NCBI GenBank assembly: GCA_030491005.1
Contig: JAKZMJ010000032.1
Location: forward strand, 124,001 to 188,000
Source: Sulfurospirillum sp.
GTDB taxonomy: Bacteria; Campylobacterota; Campylobacteria; Campylobacterales; Arcobacteraceae
Direction of reading: 5' to 3'
DNA length: 64,000 nt
In this document: piece by piece, positions 41,433 through 50,962 of the stretch
Layout: each line of letters opens with the position of its first letter
How positions within the stretch are numbered: the first letter of the stretch is position 1
Notes under the pieces: model-generated
Database searches by the model: none
The model's input: only the letters and a program-made list of their open reading frames with translations
Told to the model about the DNA's origin: nothing
Program-made: the position numbers and the translations under genes

Positions 41433-41469
41433 GAAACTAGGCAACCATAACGTGGTGAAACTGGACAAC
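41433..41469. repeat. Pair of 13-bp direct repeats
   Basis: GAAACTAGGCAAC (41433-41445) and GAAACTGGACAAC (41457-41469) match at 11 of 13 positions and are 24 bases apart. They lie in a G+C-richer patch before the 41511 gene. They could be paired protein-binding sites or a trace of an insertion. Confidence 0.35.
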
Positions 41470-41510
41470 TAAGAACAAAAAAAATTACAATTGGTAAAGG
41501 GTAGAATATC

Positions 41511-41837
41511 TTGAAAACTAAACTTGAGCAACTTATTATTATTGTTTTTATACTTAGTATTCCATTCATAATATATTTTAGTATGTCGACAAAATCCCAA
41601 TTAAGTATGCAAGGAACTGTCGTAAATTTTGGAGCAAGAACAGATGATACTGGTATTCACTCATTCTTAATCGTAAAACTAGAAAATGATAAAACTGTTA
41701 AAATTAATTATCACTTAGCATCAGGGCTTAACATTGGTAAAAAGGTACTTGTCAATGAAAGAACAACTAAATTCTTCGATATAAAAAAATACAAAATAAT
41801 AAAATGGTATGGACAAGACCTTAAAAAAACGAATTAA
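41511..41837 (+). CDS. Small membrane-anchored protein of unknown function
   Basis: A 108-residue protein starting with TTG. Residues 7-25 form one membrane helix or signal anchor (LIIIVFILSIPFIIYFSMS). The remainder is beta-rich (GTVVNFGARTDD, HSFLIVKLENDKTVKI, GKKVLVNERTTKFFDIKKY), resembling a small OB-like or SH3-like exported domain. I do not recognise the family. AAAGGG stands 11 bases upstream, rather far. It closes the accessory insert after accA. Confidence 0.6.
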   Translation: MKTKLEQLIIIVFILSIPFIIYFSMSTKSQLSMQGTVVNFGARTDDTGIHSFLIVKLENDKTVKINYHLASGLNIGKKVLVNERTTKFFDIKKYKIIKWYGQDLKKTN

Positions 41838-41896
41838 CAATATATTTTATAATAATATTCTACTGTAACTATTGAAAACTATATTAAATCTTTTGT

Positions 41897-41911
41897 TATA
41901 CTACATATAAT
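41897..41911 (+). promoter_or_regulatory. -10 region for the SDR gene
   Basis: TATACT (41897-41902) preceded by TTTTGT, and TATAAT (41906-41911) just after it. Either can serve the SDR gene starting at 41935; the first has the T-rich upstream context usual here. Confidence 0.5.
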
Positions 41912-41934
41912 GTATCTTAATTTATGGAGAATAA

Positions 41935-42708
41935 ATGACAAATTATATAAAAAATAAAACAGTTTTTATAACAGGAGCTACATCTGGGATAGGTGAACAA
42001 TTAGCTTTGGATTTATCAAAAATGAATACAAATTTAATATTAATAGCAAGAAATGTAGATAAGCTAAATTTTTTAAAAGAAAGAATACAAAAAGATGTAA
42101 ATATAAATGTTGATATTTATCAATTAGATGTTAAAGATAAAATCAATGTAAAGAAAATAATTTCTAATATTTTAGAGCATAAAACAATAGATATATTAAT
42201 CAATAATGCAGGACTAGCCTTAGGTTTGGAGCATATAGATAAAGGGGATACTGATGAATGGGAAGATATGATAGATACAAATATTAAAGGTTTATTGTAT
42301 GTTTCTCGTGCCATTATTCCTCAAATGAGAGATTTAAGTACAGCCCATATAATTAACATAGGCTCTGTTGCTGGGAAAACTGCTTATCCTAATGGAAATG
42401 TATATTGTGCTAGTAAATCAGCTGTTCACTCTCTTGGTGATTCTATGAATGCTGATTTGTTAAATACAAATATAAAAGTTAGTACAATAGCACCTGGCGC
42501 TGTTGAGACAAATTTTTCAAATGTAAGATTTAATGAAGATGCAGAAAAAATACATGCAGTTTATGATGGATATAAAGCATTAAGTGCTAAAGATATTTCG
42601 CAAAGCATTATAAGTGTTCTAAATACTCCTAGGCATGTAAATATTCAGTACTTAGATATTATGCCAACTGCTCAGAGAAACCCTTATTTATTAGCAAGGA
42701 ATGAGTAA
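41935..42708 (+). CDS. Short-chain dehydrogenase/reductase, YdfG-like
   Basis: A 257-residue NAD(P)-dependent SDR enzyme. The cofactor loop TGATSGIGEQLA (about 13-24), NNAGLALG and the catalytic Ser...YCASKSAVH triad region are present. The residue set around NNAGLALGLEHIDKGDTDEWE and the C-terminal IQYLDIMPTAQRN are those of the YdfG/serine 3-dehydrogenase group, which reduces malonic semialdehyde and oxidises serine-like substrates. Exact substrate is inferred. GGAG precedes the ATG. Transcribed alone. Confidence 0.88.
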   Translation: MTNYIKNKTVFITGATSGIGEQLALDLSKMNTNLILIARNVDKLNFLKERIQKDVNINVDIYQLDVKDKINVKKIISNILEHKTIDILINNAGLALGLEHIDKGDTDEWEDMIDTNIKGLLYVSRAIIPQMRDLSTAHIINIGSVAGKTAYPNGNVYCASKSAVHSLGDSMNADLLNTNIKVSTIAPGAVETNFSNVRFNEDAEKIHAVYDGYKALSAKDISQSIISVLNTPRHVNIQYLDIMPTAQRNPYLLARNE

Positions 42709-42751
42709 AAGATAGTCAAGATATAAATAAGGATATTCTAATTCTTATAAC

Positions 42752-43189
42752 TTAGTTTTTAAACAATTCTTCTTCGATATTTTTAAATGCTTTGAACTCT
42801 AAAGGATTACCAGAAGGATCAGCAAAAAACATTGTACCTTGCTCGCCAAGTTCACCTTTAAATCTAATATATGGTTCTATAATAAAGTCTACAAAACCAG
42901 ATACTTTTTTTACTAAGGCATTCCATTCATCAAACTCAAGCACAACTCCACAATGAGGAACTGGAACTTGACGTTTATCAACATCATTACATACATTCTG
43001 TACTGTTCCATTAGCACCTAAGCTTTTATTTAAATGTACTACAAACTGATGTCCAAACATATCAAAGTCTATCCACATATCAGAACTTCGTCCAATTTTA
43101 AAACCTAATGTATTGCCATAAAATTCTCGTGCTTCTTCTATATTTCTAACTGCAATTGCAACATGAAAAGGTGTAAGTTTTTTTGACAT
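42752..43189 (-). CDS. VOC-family (glyoxalase/dioxygenase fold) protein
   Basis: A 145-residue vicinal-oxygen-chelate protein. Two beta-alpha-beta-beta-beta units are visible: FHVAIAVRNIEEAREFYGNTLG at the start with a metal-type His, and GTMFFADPSGNPLEFKAF near the end with the second Glu. Such proteins include glyoxalase I, dioxygenases and resistance proteins. The form with QGTMFFADPSGNPLEFK is close to uncharacterised dioxygenase-like members, so no substrate is assigned. It lies 29 bases downstream of the response regulator on the same strand. Confidence 0.85.
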   Translation of the reverse strand: MSKKLTPFHVAIAVRNIEEAREFYGNTLGFKIGRSSDMWIDFDMFGHQFVVHLNKSLGANGTVQNVCNDVDKRQVPVPHCGVVLEFDEWNALVKKVSGFVDFIIEPYIRFKGELGEQGTMFFADPSGNPLEFKAFKNIEEELFKN

Positions 43190-43218
43190 TGTAATTTCTC
43201 CTTTTATTTAATAATGTG

Positions 43219-43932
43219 TCATAATGGTATTTCTATTATATAGCCATAGCCTTTATGCGATATAATAAAATCATTATCTTTAACTTTATCTTTGAGTCTT
43301 TTCATCACTGTTCTAAAAGCAGAGTCATTTGTTTGAATATTTTCCCAAACATCTTTTTTAAATTGCTCAACAGGGACAAGTTCTCCCATATTATTAATAA
43401 GAACTTTTAATATGTCTAGTTCTTTTTTTGATAATTTTACACTTAAAGTAAGTTTATATAATTTATTTTTAGCTTTATTATATGTATATGTTTCATTTAA
43501 TTTTATTAAATCTTTGTCTAAATTAGTATCAATTTTATAGGTCAAAACTTCGTTTTTAACTTTTTGTAAAATTTGCATCATATTGTCAATATTCAATGGT
43601 TTAGTAAAATATCCTAAAACACGAAGATTAATGAGTTTCAATAAATCTTCTTGGTTTTTATGTGCACTTACTATTATAAATCTTTGCTCTGGAGTGATTT
43701 TTAATATTTCATCAATCATCGACATACCACTTTTATGTGGCATTTTTAAATCTGTTAATACTAAATCAAAATATTCATTTTTGGATAATTGTTCTTTAAA
43801 AGTATTTATGCCTTCAACTCCGTTAGAAGCTATTGTGACTTCATCAAAAATAGTGTTTAAATAAAAATAAAGAGTCTCGCGTGCCACTTTTTCATCTTCA
43901 ACTAATAAAACTTTTGTTAAATAGTTTTCCAT
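43219..43932 (-). CDS. OmpR-type response regulator
   Basis: A DNA-binding response regulator of about 237 residues. The receiver domain (1-120) has the acidic pair in LLVEDEKVA and the phosphoacceptor D61 in LVLTDLKMP; the winged-helix domain (about 140-235) ends in HKGYGYIIEIPL as in the OmpR/PhoB class. I prefer the ATG at 43932; a GTG codon directly before it is also possible. It follows the sensor kinase gene by about 50 bases on the same strand and is its likely partner. Target genes are unknown. Confidence 0.92.
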   Translation of the reverse strand: MENYLTKVLLVEDEKVARETLYFYLNTIFDEVTIASNGVEGINTFKEQLSKNEYFDLVLTDLKMPHKSGMSMIDEILKITPEQRFIIVSAHKNQEDLLKLINLRVLGYFTKPLNIDNMMQILQKVKNEVLTYKIDTNLDKDLIKLNETYTYNKAKNKLYKLTLSVKLSKKELDILKVLINNMGELVPVEQFKKDVWENIQTNDSAFRTVMKRLKDKVKDNDFIISHKGYGYIIEIPL

Positions 43933-43981
43933 CACAATATCCTATAATATAAATACATATAATTCTATCATATAAATGATA

Positions 43982-46561
43982 TTAAAGAGGTAATAATATA
44001 TTAAATTTAACACCATCAGTTGTATTACATGCAGTGATATGCCCTTTCATATTTTTTTCAATAATAGTTTTGGACATATAAAGTCCAATGCCTGTACCTT
44101 GATTTTCAAATTTAGTTGTAAAATAAGGTTCAAACATTTTATTTAGTACTTCTTGTGAAGCTTCTCCACAGTTGTTTATTATATTTATCTCAATAAAGTC
44201 GTGTTTTTTATTTAATTTAATAATTATTTTTGCTTCAAAATCTTTTACTTTCTTTTTAACAAGAGCAATATCACTTGCATTATTAAAAATATTTACTATT
44301 ACTTGTTGGAATTCATTTTTATAATTTATAATGTTTGTATCAAGACCCAAAATCTCCAATTGCATATTTGTATGCGAAAATCTTGAAGCTACAATCTTAG
44401 AACTTATGATAATAGCATTTTTTATACTAAAACTTATTTTTTCTTTTATTGGTAGATAATAATTTCTAAAATCATCAATAGTATCAGACATATATTCTAT
44501 TTGCAATAAGGCACTTTGAATTGTTTCATTTAATTTATCTTTTGTAAAATTATTATAATTATCTCTTAAAAAATATATTAATAAACTTACATTATTTAAA
44601 GGTTGTCTCCATTGATGTGCTATATTTCCCAATATTTCGCCCATTGAAGCTAGTTTGTTTTGATGAGCTAATAATTTATCTTTTTGGATATTTTTTTCGA
44701 CTTCATTTTTTATTTTATTTTCTAATTCTTGCTCATATATTTTAATTCGTGTTATATCACTAATATAACCATATAAATGTGTTACATTATCTAAATCATC
44801 TCTTAATAATATCGTACGATTAAAAACCCATTTAATTTTCCCTTTACTATTTACAATTCTATGTCTAATTGTAAAAAAATTTAATTTCTCACTAATAGCA
44901 GTTTTTATTTTCTTTTTAACCTTAAACACATCATTTTCATGAATAAAATCAAAATATGCAATTTTATGACTTTCAAAATCTTTGATGCAATATCCATAAG
45001 TATTTATACTTTTTGATACATAAGTTACAGTTAAACTCTCATCATTTCTCCACTTAAATATAATAATTTTTCCATATTCAACTAATAAATCTACATTTTT
45101 AAGATCTCTTGATAATTGTTTATTTTGTTGAATGTCAATGGACATCATAATCATTCTTTTTGAGTTATTGCTTTTATTTGTAAAAACTTTTCCTCTAATT
45201 AATACCCATTTATAAACACCAAAACTGTTTTTAATTCTAAATTCACTAATAAAATGTTCGGTTCTATTTTCTAAGTGAGCAGTTAATTTTTTTCTAACAT
45301 CACTTTGGTCTTTTTGGTGAATTAAGCATAACCAATCTTCTAAAGTGGTTATATTAATACCTTGATAGGCAAACATTTCTAGCCATTTTTTTGAAAAAAA
45401 GATTTTATTACTTTCTAAATCAATATCCCACAAACCATAATCAGATGCTATAATTGCCAATTCATACCTATCTTTTAACTTTTTATAAAGGTTAGTTTTG
45501 TGCTTTAATCTTTTGTTATATTGCAAAAAAATTGTAGTTATAAATTTTGCAAAAATTATTGAAGCTAATATCAGGAATGTTGCCATTAAAAATATAAATA
45601 TTATAAACATAGATAATTTAGAATTATATTCAAATTTTAATTCATTTATTTTTTCTGAAAAAGCATTGCTTTTAATAGAAACTAAAAACTTATATTTGGC
45701 AAAATTTATGATACCTTGTTTAGTTTTTAATTTATCTTGATTTTTATATTCTCTTAATATATTATTTGTAAAATTTAATGGATCATTTTTAAAGATTTTA
45801 TATATTGAAATATTTTTATTATTATTATAATAATTATAAACAGAAGAATTTTCATAGTCATAAAACCATAAATACCTTTTATCATACTTTGAACTTTGCG
45901 AAAATATTGATTTTAAAATATGGGATTTAGTAGCTGTTTTCATATTAGCAACTCTTATAAAAGCACCTAATCTCCAAGAAGTATTATTGATTTGATGAAA
46001 ATAATTTAATCTAAGCTTGTTTTTATTATTTTTAAGAAAAAAGATAAATCTATTTTGTTTACTAAACTGTATATTTGAGCTTATATATTGTTTAAAAGTC
46101 ACCACCTTTGCTTTTGTATTATTTAATATTCTAATATTATTAATAATATTTTGACCATATAAAATATGATTATTAGCATTTAATAAAATAAATTCTGTAT
46201 TATATTTTTTTTCTATTTTAAATAATATTTTTTTTAATTCTTGTAATGAAATTTTACTTTTACTATATTTAAATAATCCATTTATTTCATTCATATGTTT
46301 ATTTAAAATAATTCTATCCTCATCAAGTGAAGCATTTGATTTTTTCTCTATATTATTAATATATTTTTCTAAGATATTTTGACTGTGAAAATTATCTTCT
46401 TTTATATGTAACTTTATTGCGTTTTCTTTTTCAAAATTTAATACTAAAAAAGTTATAAAAATAGAAAATACAGCTGTTACAAGCACAAAAATTATTGGTG
46501 TATACCTTATATGATATTTAATATCAAAAAATGTATAAAATTTTCTTTTATTAAAAAACAT
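43982..46561 (-). CDS. Membrane sensor histidine kinase with two PAS domains
   Basis: An 859-residue kinase. Two membrane helices (about 20-42 and 317-342) flank a periplasmic sensor region of about 270 residues rich in Asn and Lys. Two PAS domains with PAC-type motifs follow (about 370-490 and 495-610; FISEFRIKNSFGVYKWVLIRG, FTIRHRIVNSKGKIKWVFNRT), then a coiled coil and the HisKA region with H649 in NIAHQWRQPLNN, and the ATPase domain (NIFNNASDIA N-box, GTGIGLYMSKTI G-box). This kinase style is abundant in Arcobacteraceae. Its start overlaps the truA stop (TAATG), so it is translated after truA. The ligand is unknown. Confidence 0.93.
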   Translation of the reverse strand: MFFNKRKFYTFFDIKYHIRYTPIIFVLVTAVFSIFITFLVLNFEKENAIKLHIKEDNFHSQNILEKYINNIEKKSNASLDEDRIILNKHMNEINGLFKYSKSKISLQELKKILFKIEKKYNTEFILLNANNHILYGQNIINNIRILNNTKAKVVTFKQYISSNIQFSKQNRFIFFLKNNKNKLRLNYFHQINNTSWRLGAFIRVANMKTATKSHILKSIFSQSSKYDKRYLWFYDYENSSVYNYYNNNKNISIYKIFKNDPLNFTNNILREYKNQDKLKTKQGIINFAKYKFLVSIKSNAFSEKINELKFEYNSKLSMFIIFIFLMATFLILASIIFAKFITTIFLQYNKRLKHKTNLYKKLKDRYELAIIASDYGLWDIDLESNKIFFSKKWLEMFAYQGINITTLEDWLCLIHQKDQSDVRKKLTAHLENRTEHFISEFRIKNSFGVYKWVLIRGKVFTNKSNNSKRMIMMSIDIQQNKQLSRDLKNVDLLVEYGKIIIFKWRNDESLTVTYVSKSINTYGYCIKDFESHKIAYFDFIHENDVFKVKKKIKTAISEKLNFFTIRHRIVNSKGKIKWVFNRTILLRDDLDNVTHLYGYISDITRIKIYEQELENKIKNEVEKNIQKDKLLAHQNKLASMGEILGNIAHQWRQPLNNVSLLIYFLRDNYNNFTKDKLNETIQSALLQIEYMSDTIDDFRNYYLPIKEKISFSIKNAIIISSKIVASRFSHTNMQLEILGLDTNIINYKNEFQQVIVNIFNNASDIALVKKKVKDFEAKIIIKLNKKHDFIEINIINNCGEASQEVLNKMFEPYFTTKFENQGTGIGLYMSKTIIEKNMKGHITACNTTDGVKFNILLPL

Positions 46562-47283
46562 TAGTACACGACCCTTGTTAAATACAAGGCACTTGCTTTT
46601 GCAGGAAGTCTAAAAAAACATTTTTTTTTCATTAATTGATTTTCTAAATCTTTTATACTTAATTTACTATCGGAAATTTTTAGTAAAAATCCGACCATAA
46701 GTCGTATTTGTGATCGTAAATATGAATTTGCCACAAATTTAAAAACAAAAATATTTTTATATTTATAAAATTTAACATCAAAAATTTCCCTTATGGTATT
46801 TTCTTTGTCACTTCCTTGTTTATGAAAATAATAAAAATCATGTACTCCAATAAAACACTTGATAGCCTCATTAATCTTATCAAAATTTATATTTTCTACA
46901 TAAGTTATAAAGTTAACATTAAAAGCTGTATTAGCTTCTGAACTTATTATATATTTATAAACTCTTTTTTTTGCATCAAATCTTGCATGAAAATCATCTT
47001 TTACTTGTATGATACTCAATATTCTTATACTTGCATCTAAGCATTTATTCATAACTTTTTGTAATTTAATTAAATCATACCAATATTTTGGCAAAATACA
47101 ATTAAATACTTGCCCTAAAGCATGCACATTCTTATCCGTTCTTCCACTTAAGATAATTTTTGTACTTATGTTTAATGTTTTAAAAACATTCAATAAACTA
47201 TTTTCAATAGTTGTTTTTTTGCTTTGTTTTTGTGAGCCAAAATATTGTGTGCCATCATAAGAAATTATAAATTTTGCATTCAT
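46561..47283 (-). CDS. truA: tRNA pseudouridine(38-40) synthase
   Basis: A 240-residue pseudouridine synthase that modifies positions 38-40 in the anticodon arm of tRNAs. The catalytic aspartate lies in LSGRTDKNVHALGQ (canonical GRTDxGVHA; here Lys-Asn replaces the usual Ala-Gly). FIGVHDFYYFHKQGSDKENTIREI and the C-terminal NSYLRSQIRLMVG segments are typical. Length is at the short end of the family. Its stop overlaps the kinase start; it starts one base after the end of the upstream lptF/G gene. Confidence 0.93.
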   Translation of the reverse strand: MNAKFIISYDGTQYFGSQKQSKKTTIENSLLNVFKTLNISTKIILSGRTDKNVHALGQVFNCILPKYWYDLIKLQKVMNKCLDASIRILSIIQVKDDFHARFDAKKRVYKYIISSEANTAFNVNFITYVENINFDKINEAIKCFIGVHDFYYFHKQGSDKENTIREIFDVKFYKYKNIFVFKFVANSYLRSQIRLMVGFLLKISDSKLSIKDLENQLMKKKCFFRLPAKASALYLTRVVY

Positions 47284-47284
47284 A

Positions 47285-48307
47285 TTAATATTTTTTGGAA
47301 GTAGTTTGATTGTATAAAATATAACTCACACTTAACCATATAATTGGCAATATATATAAAGAATGAAGTAAAAATATATCAGATAATTGTTTTGCTAGAA
47401 AATAATAAAGAATAATACTTAACAAAGAATATAATATAACTTTACTTTTTTCATATCGTGGATTAAAATAGCCAAAAACTAAAACTAAAAATAAGGATAA
47501 TAGAGGAAATAAAGATATAAGGATGTAAAAGGAAAATTTATTTGATTTTTTGATATCTTCTTTTAATGTATCCTTCCAAAATATATAAGAAGTAGAATAA
47601 TTATATGCTTTTTTTGAACTTTTTATATTGTTGCTTAAAGATAGTTGCTTATAATTGATTTGATTTATTTCTTTTTTATTGATATAAAAAGATTTACCAT
47701 TAAAAAGTTGAAAATCAAGTTCACCATTTTTGTTGTTTAAAACAGCACTTTTAGAAATAATAAATTGGTCAGTATTATTTTGAGTTTTAAAAAGTTTTAT
47801 TTTCTCATATGTTCTATCTTTTTTAGAAGAAATATATATTAACCAATCTCCAAATTTTTGACCAAATTCTGATGCTTTTATATTAAAATTTGCTTGATTT
47901 TCTTTTTTTTCTAAAAACTGCTCATTTAAATACTTTGCTTTTGGTATTAAACCTAAAGAAATAATTAATATACTAAGACTTAAAAGCAAACTTATTGGCA
48001 AGAAGATTTTTAGTATTTTTAAAGGATTTAAGCCAAATGAAGTTATGACAATTAATTCATATTCACTAGATACTTTTGATAAAGTAATGGCAAGAGATAT
48101 AAAAAAAGACACAGGCATAGTATAAAATATAATTGTAGGCATTACATATAAATAAAATTGAAATAGCTCAAAAAAATTAATGGTAATAATAGATGTCAAA
48201 GAAGCAATTTTTACTAAAAATATTAAAGATGTAATAAAATATAAGCCTAAAAAAATAGGGAAAAAACTCTGTGAGAGTTGAGAAAAAAGATAATTATTTA
48301 ATTTCAA
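47285..48307 (-). CDS. LPS export permease, LptF/LptG family
   Basis: A 340-residue YjgP/YjgQ-family protein: three helices, a long periplasmic beta-rich domain (about 125-255) and three further helices, the layout of LptF and LptG, which extract lipopolysaccharide with the LptB ATPase. The first helices and the segment SSEYELIVITSFGLNPLKIL are characteristic. Which of the two subunits it is cannot be decided with certainty. The start is TTG overlapping the pilD TGA. Partner genes are not in the window. Confidence 0.88.
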   Translation of the reverse strand: MKLNNYLFSQLSQSFFPIFLGLYFITSLIFLVKIASLTSIITINFFELFQFYLYVMPTIIFYTMPVSFFISLAITLSKVSSEYELIVITSFGLNPLKILKIFLPISLLLSLSILIISLGLIPKAKYLNEQFLEKKENQANFNIKASEFGQKFGDWLIYISSKKDRTYEKIKLFKTQNNTDQFIISKSAVLNNKNGELDFQLFNGKSFYINKKEINQINYKQLSLSNNIKSSKKAYNYSTSYIFWKDTLKEDIKKSNKFSFYILISLFPLLSLFLVLVFGYFNPRYEKSKVILYSLLSIILYYFLAKQLSDIFLLHSLYILPIIWLSVSYILYNQTTSKKY

Positions 48308-49092
48308 TTTAACAACTTCGATAAAGATAAAAAATATTCAACAAGAAAAGCTAAAAATAAATAAGGAATAAATGCTGTTTGAATATCTTTTTTAAAATAA
48401 TTAGACACAAGAGATGGAATAATTGCGAAAATGGCAGATAAAAACATAGCAATCATCGCTCCTTGTACTCCTAAAATTGCAGCAATTGCAGCAATAACTG
48501 GAATATCACCTTCTCCTAAGGCTTCTTGGGTTTTTAAACTATCATCTTTTAATAGTTTAGCTTTAATATTTTGTATATAAAACGATACGATAAAATTTAA
48601 TAAAACAAAAGCACCTGCTAAGATAAAAGCACTTGTTAATGAATCTAATAAAGAATATGAACTTACAAAAAAAGATAAAATTAAAATAATTAATAAAAGA
48701 TAATCAGGCACAGCTTTATATGCAAAATCAATAAAACATAAAGTTATAAATACATATATTAAAAGTACGGTAAAAATAAATTCTAAGGATAAACCTAATT
48801 TTATAAAAAGAGCATATGTTAATACAGCACTTATAAACTCTACTATAAAGTATTGCAAAGATATTTTACTTGAACAATAAGCACATTTGCCTTTTAAAAA
48901 TAAAAAAGACAATAAAGGAATATTGTAATACCAAGAAATAGTATGCTTACAAGACATACACTTACTTCTTGGTTTAATTACACAAAGTCCTAAAGGTAGT
49001 CTTAGTATTAATACATTTAAAAATGAACCAATAACACAGCCTAAGATAAAACTAAACGCAGCCAAATCGTCTTTCTCTACTATTATAATCAC
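48304..49092 (-). CDS. pilD: Prepilin peptidase (A24 family)
   Basis: A membrane aspartic protease of up to 262 residues that cleaves and methylates type IV prepilin-like proteins. The N-terminal GSFLNVLILRLP region, four cysteines in two CxxC pairs (CMSCKH and CAYCSS), and the two catalytic aspartates (FIDFAYKAVPD and GEGDIPVIAA) are present. The start is uncertain: ATG 49092 overlaps uppS by 41 bases; a TTG at 49065 would shorten it by nine residues and leaves a smaller overlap. No pilin genes are in the window. Confidence 0.9.
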   Translation of the reverse strand: MIIIVEKDDLAAFSFILGCVIGSFLNVLILRLPLGLCVIKPRSKCMSCKHTISWYYNIPLLSFLFLKGKCAYCSSKISLQYFIVEFISAVLTYALFIKLGLSLEFIFTVLLIYVFITLCFIDFAYKAVPDYLLLIILILSFFVSSYSLLDSLTSAFILAGAFVLLNFIVSFYIQNIKAKLLKDDSLKTQEALGEGDIPVIAAIAAILGVQGAMIAMFLSAIFAIIPSLVSNYFKKDIQTAFIPYLFLAFLVEYFLSLSKLLN

Positions 49093-49738
49093 TTATAATA
49101 TCATCTAATTCATAAGGTGTAAATTCTGGCCAATAAGTACTTGAAAAAAATAATTCAGCATAGGCATTTTGCCACAATAAATAATTTGACAGTCTATATT
49201 CCCCACTTGTTCTAATTAGAATATCAACATTTCCAATATTAGCAGTATCTAAGCAGCGTTCAAAATTTTCTTTATTTACTTCTAGTTTATTTTCATTTAA
49301 TTTTTTTACTGCTCTTAAAATTTCATCTTGCGAACCATAATTCAAGGCTAATATTTGTGTTAGACCTGTACATTTTGCAGTTTTTTCTTTCACATTATTA
49401 ATGATTGTTTGTAAAGCCTTAGAAAATTTTGATAAGTCACCAATGGTCTCAAATCTAATATTATTTTCTAAATACACACTTAATTCTTTATTTAAATAGT
49501 TTTCTAAAAGTTTCATCAAAAAACTTATTTCTATCTTTGGTCGTGACCAATTTTCTGTTGAAAAAGCATATAAGCTTAGATACTTTATACCTATTTTTGC
49601 ACAATGTTGGGTAATCTTTCTAACAGCTAATGCCCCTTTTTCATGACCTGCCGTTCTAGTTAGATTGTGTTCCTTAGCCCATCTACCATTGCCGTCCATA
49701 ATAATAGCGATATGTAAAGACTGTGTACTTTTAATCAT
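49052..49738 (-). CDS. uppS: Undecaprenyl diphosphate synthase
   Basis: A 228-residue cis-prenyltransferase that builds the C55 carrier lipid for cell-wall precursors. The active-site segment IAIIMDGNGRWAKEHNLTR holds the essential aspartate, followed by GHEKGA and YAFSTENWSRP; the C-terminal DILIRTSGEYRLSNYLLWQ and STYWPEF are classic. Its start lies inside the coaBC end (8-base overlap) and its end inside pilD. It supplies the substrate that the uppP product at 4.8 kb recycles. Confidence 0.95.
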   Translation of the reverse strand: MIKSTQSLHIAIIMDGNGRWAKEHNLTRTAGHEKGALAVRKITQHCAKIGIKYLSLYAFSTENWSRPKIEISFLMKLLENYLNKELSVYLENNIRFETIGDLSKFSKALQTIINNVKEKTAKCTGLTQILALNYGSQDEILRAVKKLNENKLEVNKENFERCLDTANIGNVDILIRTSGEYRLSNYLLWQNAYAELFFSSTYWPEFTPYELDDIISDYNSRERRFGCV

Positions 49739-50960
49739 AGTTTTTAAATTCTTTCTTTAGTTTTTTTAAAATTTCAAGAGAAATTATAAGTTTATTTCCT
49801 TTAAATTCAAAAGAAGAATTTTTAAATAATAACTTTATATTATTTGTATCCAAGCCAAAAGTATTATCTTCATCTAAGATATTTAGACAAACTGCATCTA
49901 GTTTTTTATTTTTAAGCATATTCTTAGCATTTACTAAGGCTTCGTTTTTATTCATTTCTGCTTTAAATCCTATGCTTATCATATGCTTTTTATTTAATGA
50001 ACTTAAAATATCAACATTTTGTTTTAATTTTAAATTCCATGAAGTTCCTAGCTCTTCTTTTTTTAATTTCCCTTTTTGATAAGTTTCAGGAATATAGTCA
50101 CTAATGGCTGAGAGCATAAAAAGATAAGTTTTCTTTAAACTCTTTTTATCTTGCATATTTACTATGGTTTTTTGTAAGTTTTGTAATATTTTAGCCGAAC
50201 TTTGTGATTTAAGTATTTCTATATCTTTAGGTAAGTTTTCATAACCTCTTGAAGCTACAAGTGTAATATTCGCACCTTTATAATAAAGTGCTAAAGCTAA
50301 AGCATTAGCCATTTTACCTGATGAAAAGTTTGATATATATCTTACATCATCAATTTTTTCAATACTTCCACCACCACTTAAAATAACATTTCTCTTATTC
50401 CAATAAGATGTTTTTAAAATCTCTCTTGTACTTATATAAAAAATCTCTTCAACATCAGCCATAGCTCCATCTCCAAAATCTTTACAAATCAATTCTTTAT
50501 TTTGAGTAGCAATTATTCTAAATTTTAATTTTTTTAGTCTTATTATAGATTTTTGTGTTATGTCATTTTGTATCATATTTGTATTTGCAGCAGGGCATAT
50601 TATTTTTGTTTTTTTATAAGCTAGGATACTTTGTGTTAATAAATTATCAGCTATACCATTTGCTAATTTATTAATAGTATTTGCACTACAAGGTACGATT
50701 ATAAAAATATCAGCCCATTTTCCTATATCAATATGATTATAATCTTGTGTTTTATCCCAAGACTGTGTACTATCATCTAAAACAATGTTTTGAGATATAG
50801 CTTCAAAAGTTAAAGCAGATATGAACTGAGAAGCATCTTTGCTTAAGATTACACGAACATTTGCACCTTCTTTGATATATAATCTAATTAATTCAAGACT
50901 TTTATATATAGCAATAGAAGCACTTACTCCTAAAAGAATATTTTTATTTTTTAATAACAT
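49731..50960 (-). CDS. coaBC: Bifunctional phosphopantothenoylcysteine decarboxylase/synthetase
   Basis: A 409-residue fusion enzyme of coenzyme A synthesis. The flavoprotein decarboxylase part (1-185) begins GVSASIAIYKSLELIR and holds the NTIN-type segment PCSANTINKLANGIADN and the AANTNM motif. The synthetase part (186-409) starts with the conserved GG (ILSGGGSIEKIDDVRYISNFSSGKMA) and includes SAISDY and KLKQNVDIL. Three bases separate it from the glmU stop. Coenzyme A links it loosely to the fatty-acid genes at 37-40 kb. Confidence 0.95.
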   Translation of the reverse strand: MLLKNKNILLGVSASIAIYKSLELIRLYIKEGANVRVILSKDASQFISALTFEAISQNIVLDDSTQSWDKTQDYNHIDIGKWADIFIIVPCSANTINKLANGIADNLLTQSILAYKKTKIICPAANTNMIQNDITQKSIIRLKKLKFRIIATQNKELICKDFGDGAMADVEEIFYISTREILKTSYWNKRNVILSGGGSIEKIDDVRYISNFSSGKMANALALALYYKGANITLVASRGYENLPKDIEILKSQSSAKILQNLQKTIVNMQDKKSLKKTYLFMLSAISDYIPETYQKGKLKKEELGTSWNLKLKQNVDILSSLNKKHMISIGFKAEMNKNEALVNAKNMLKNKKLDAVCLNILDEDNTFGLDTNNIKLLFKNSSFEFKGNKLIISLEILKKLKKEFKNYD

Positions 50961-50962
50961 TT

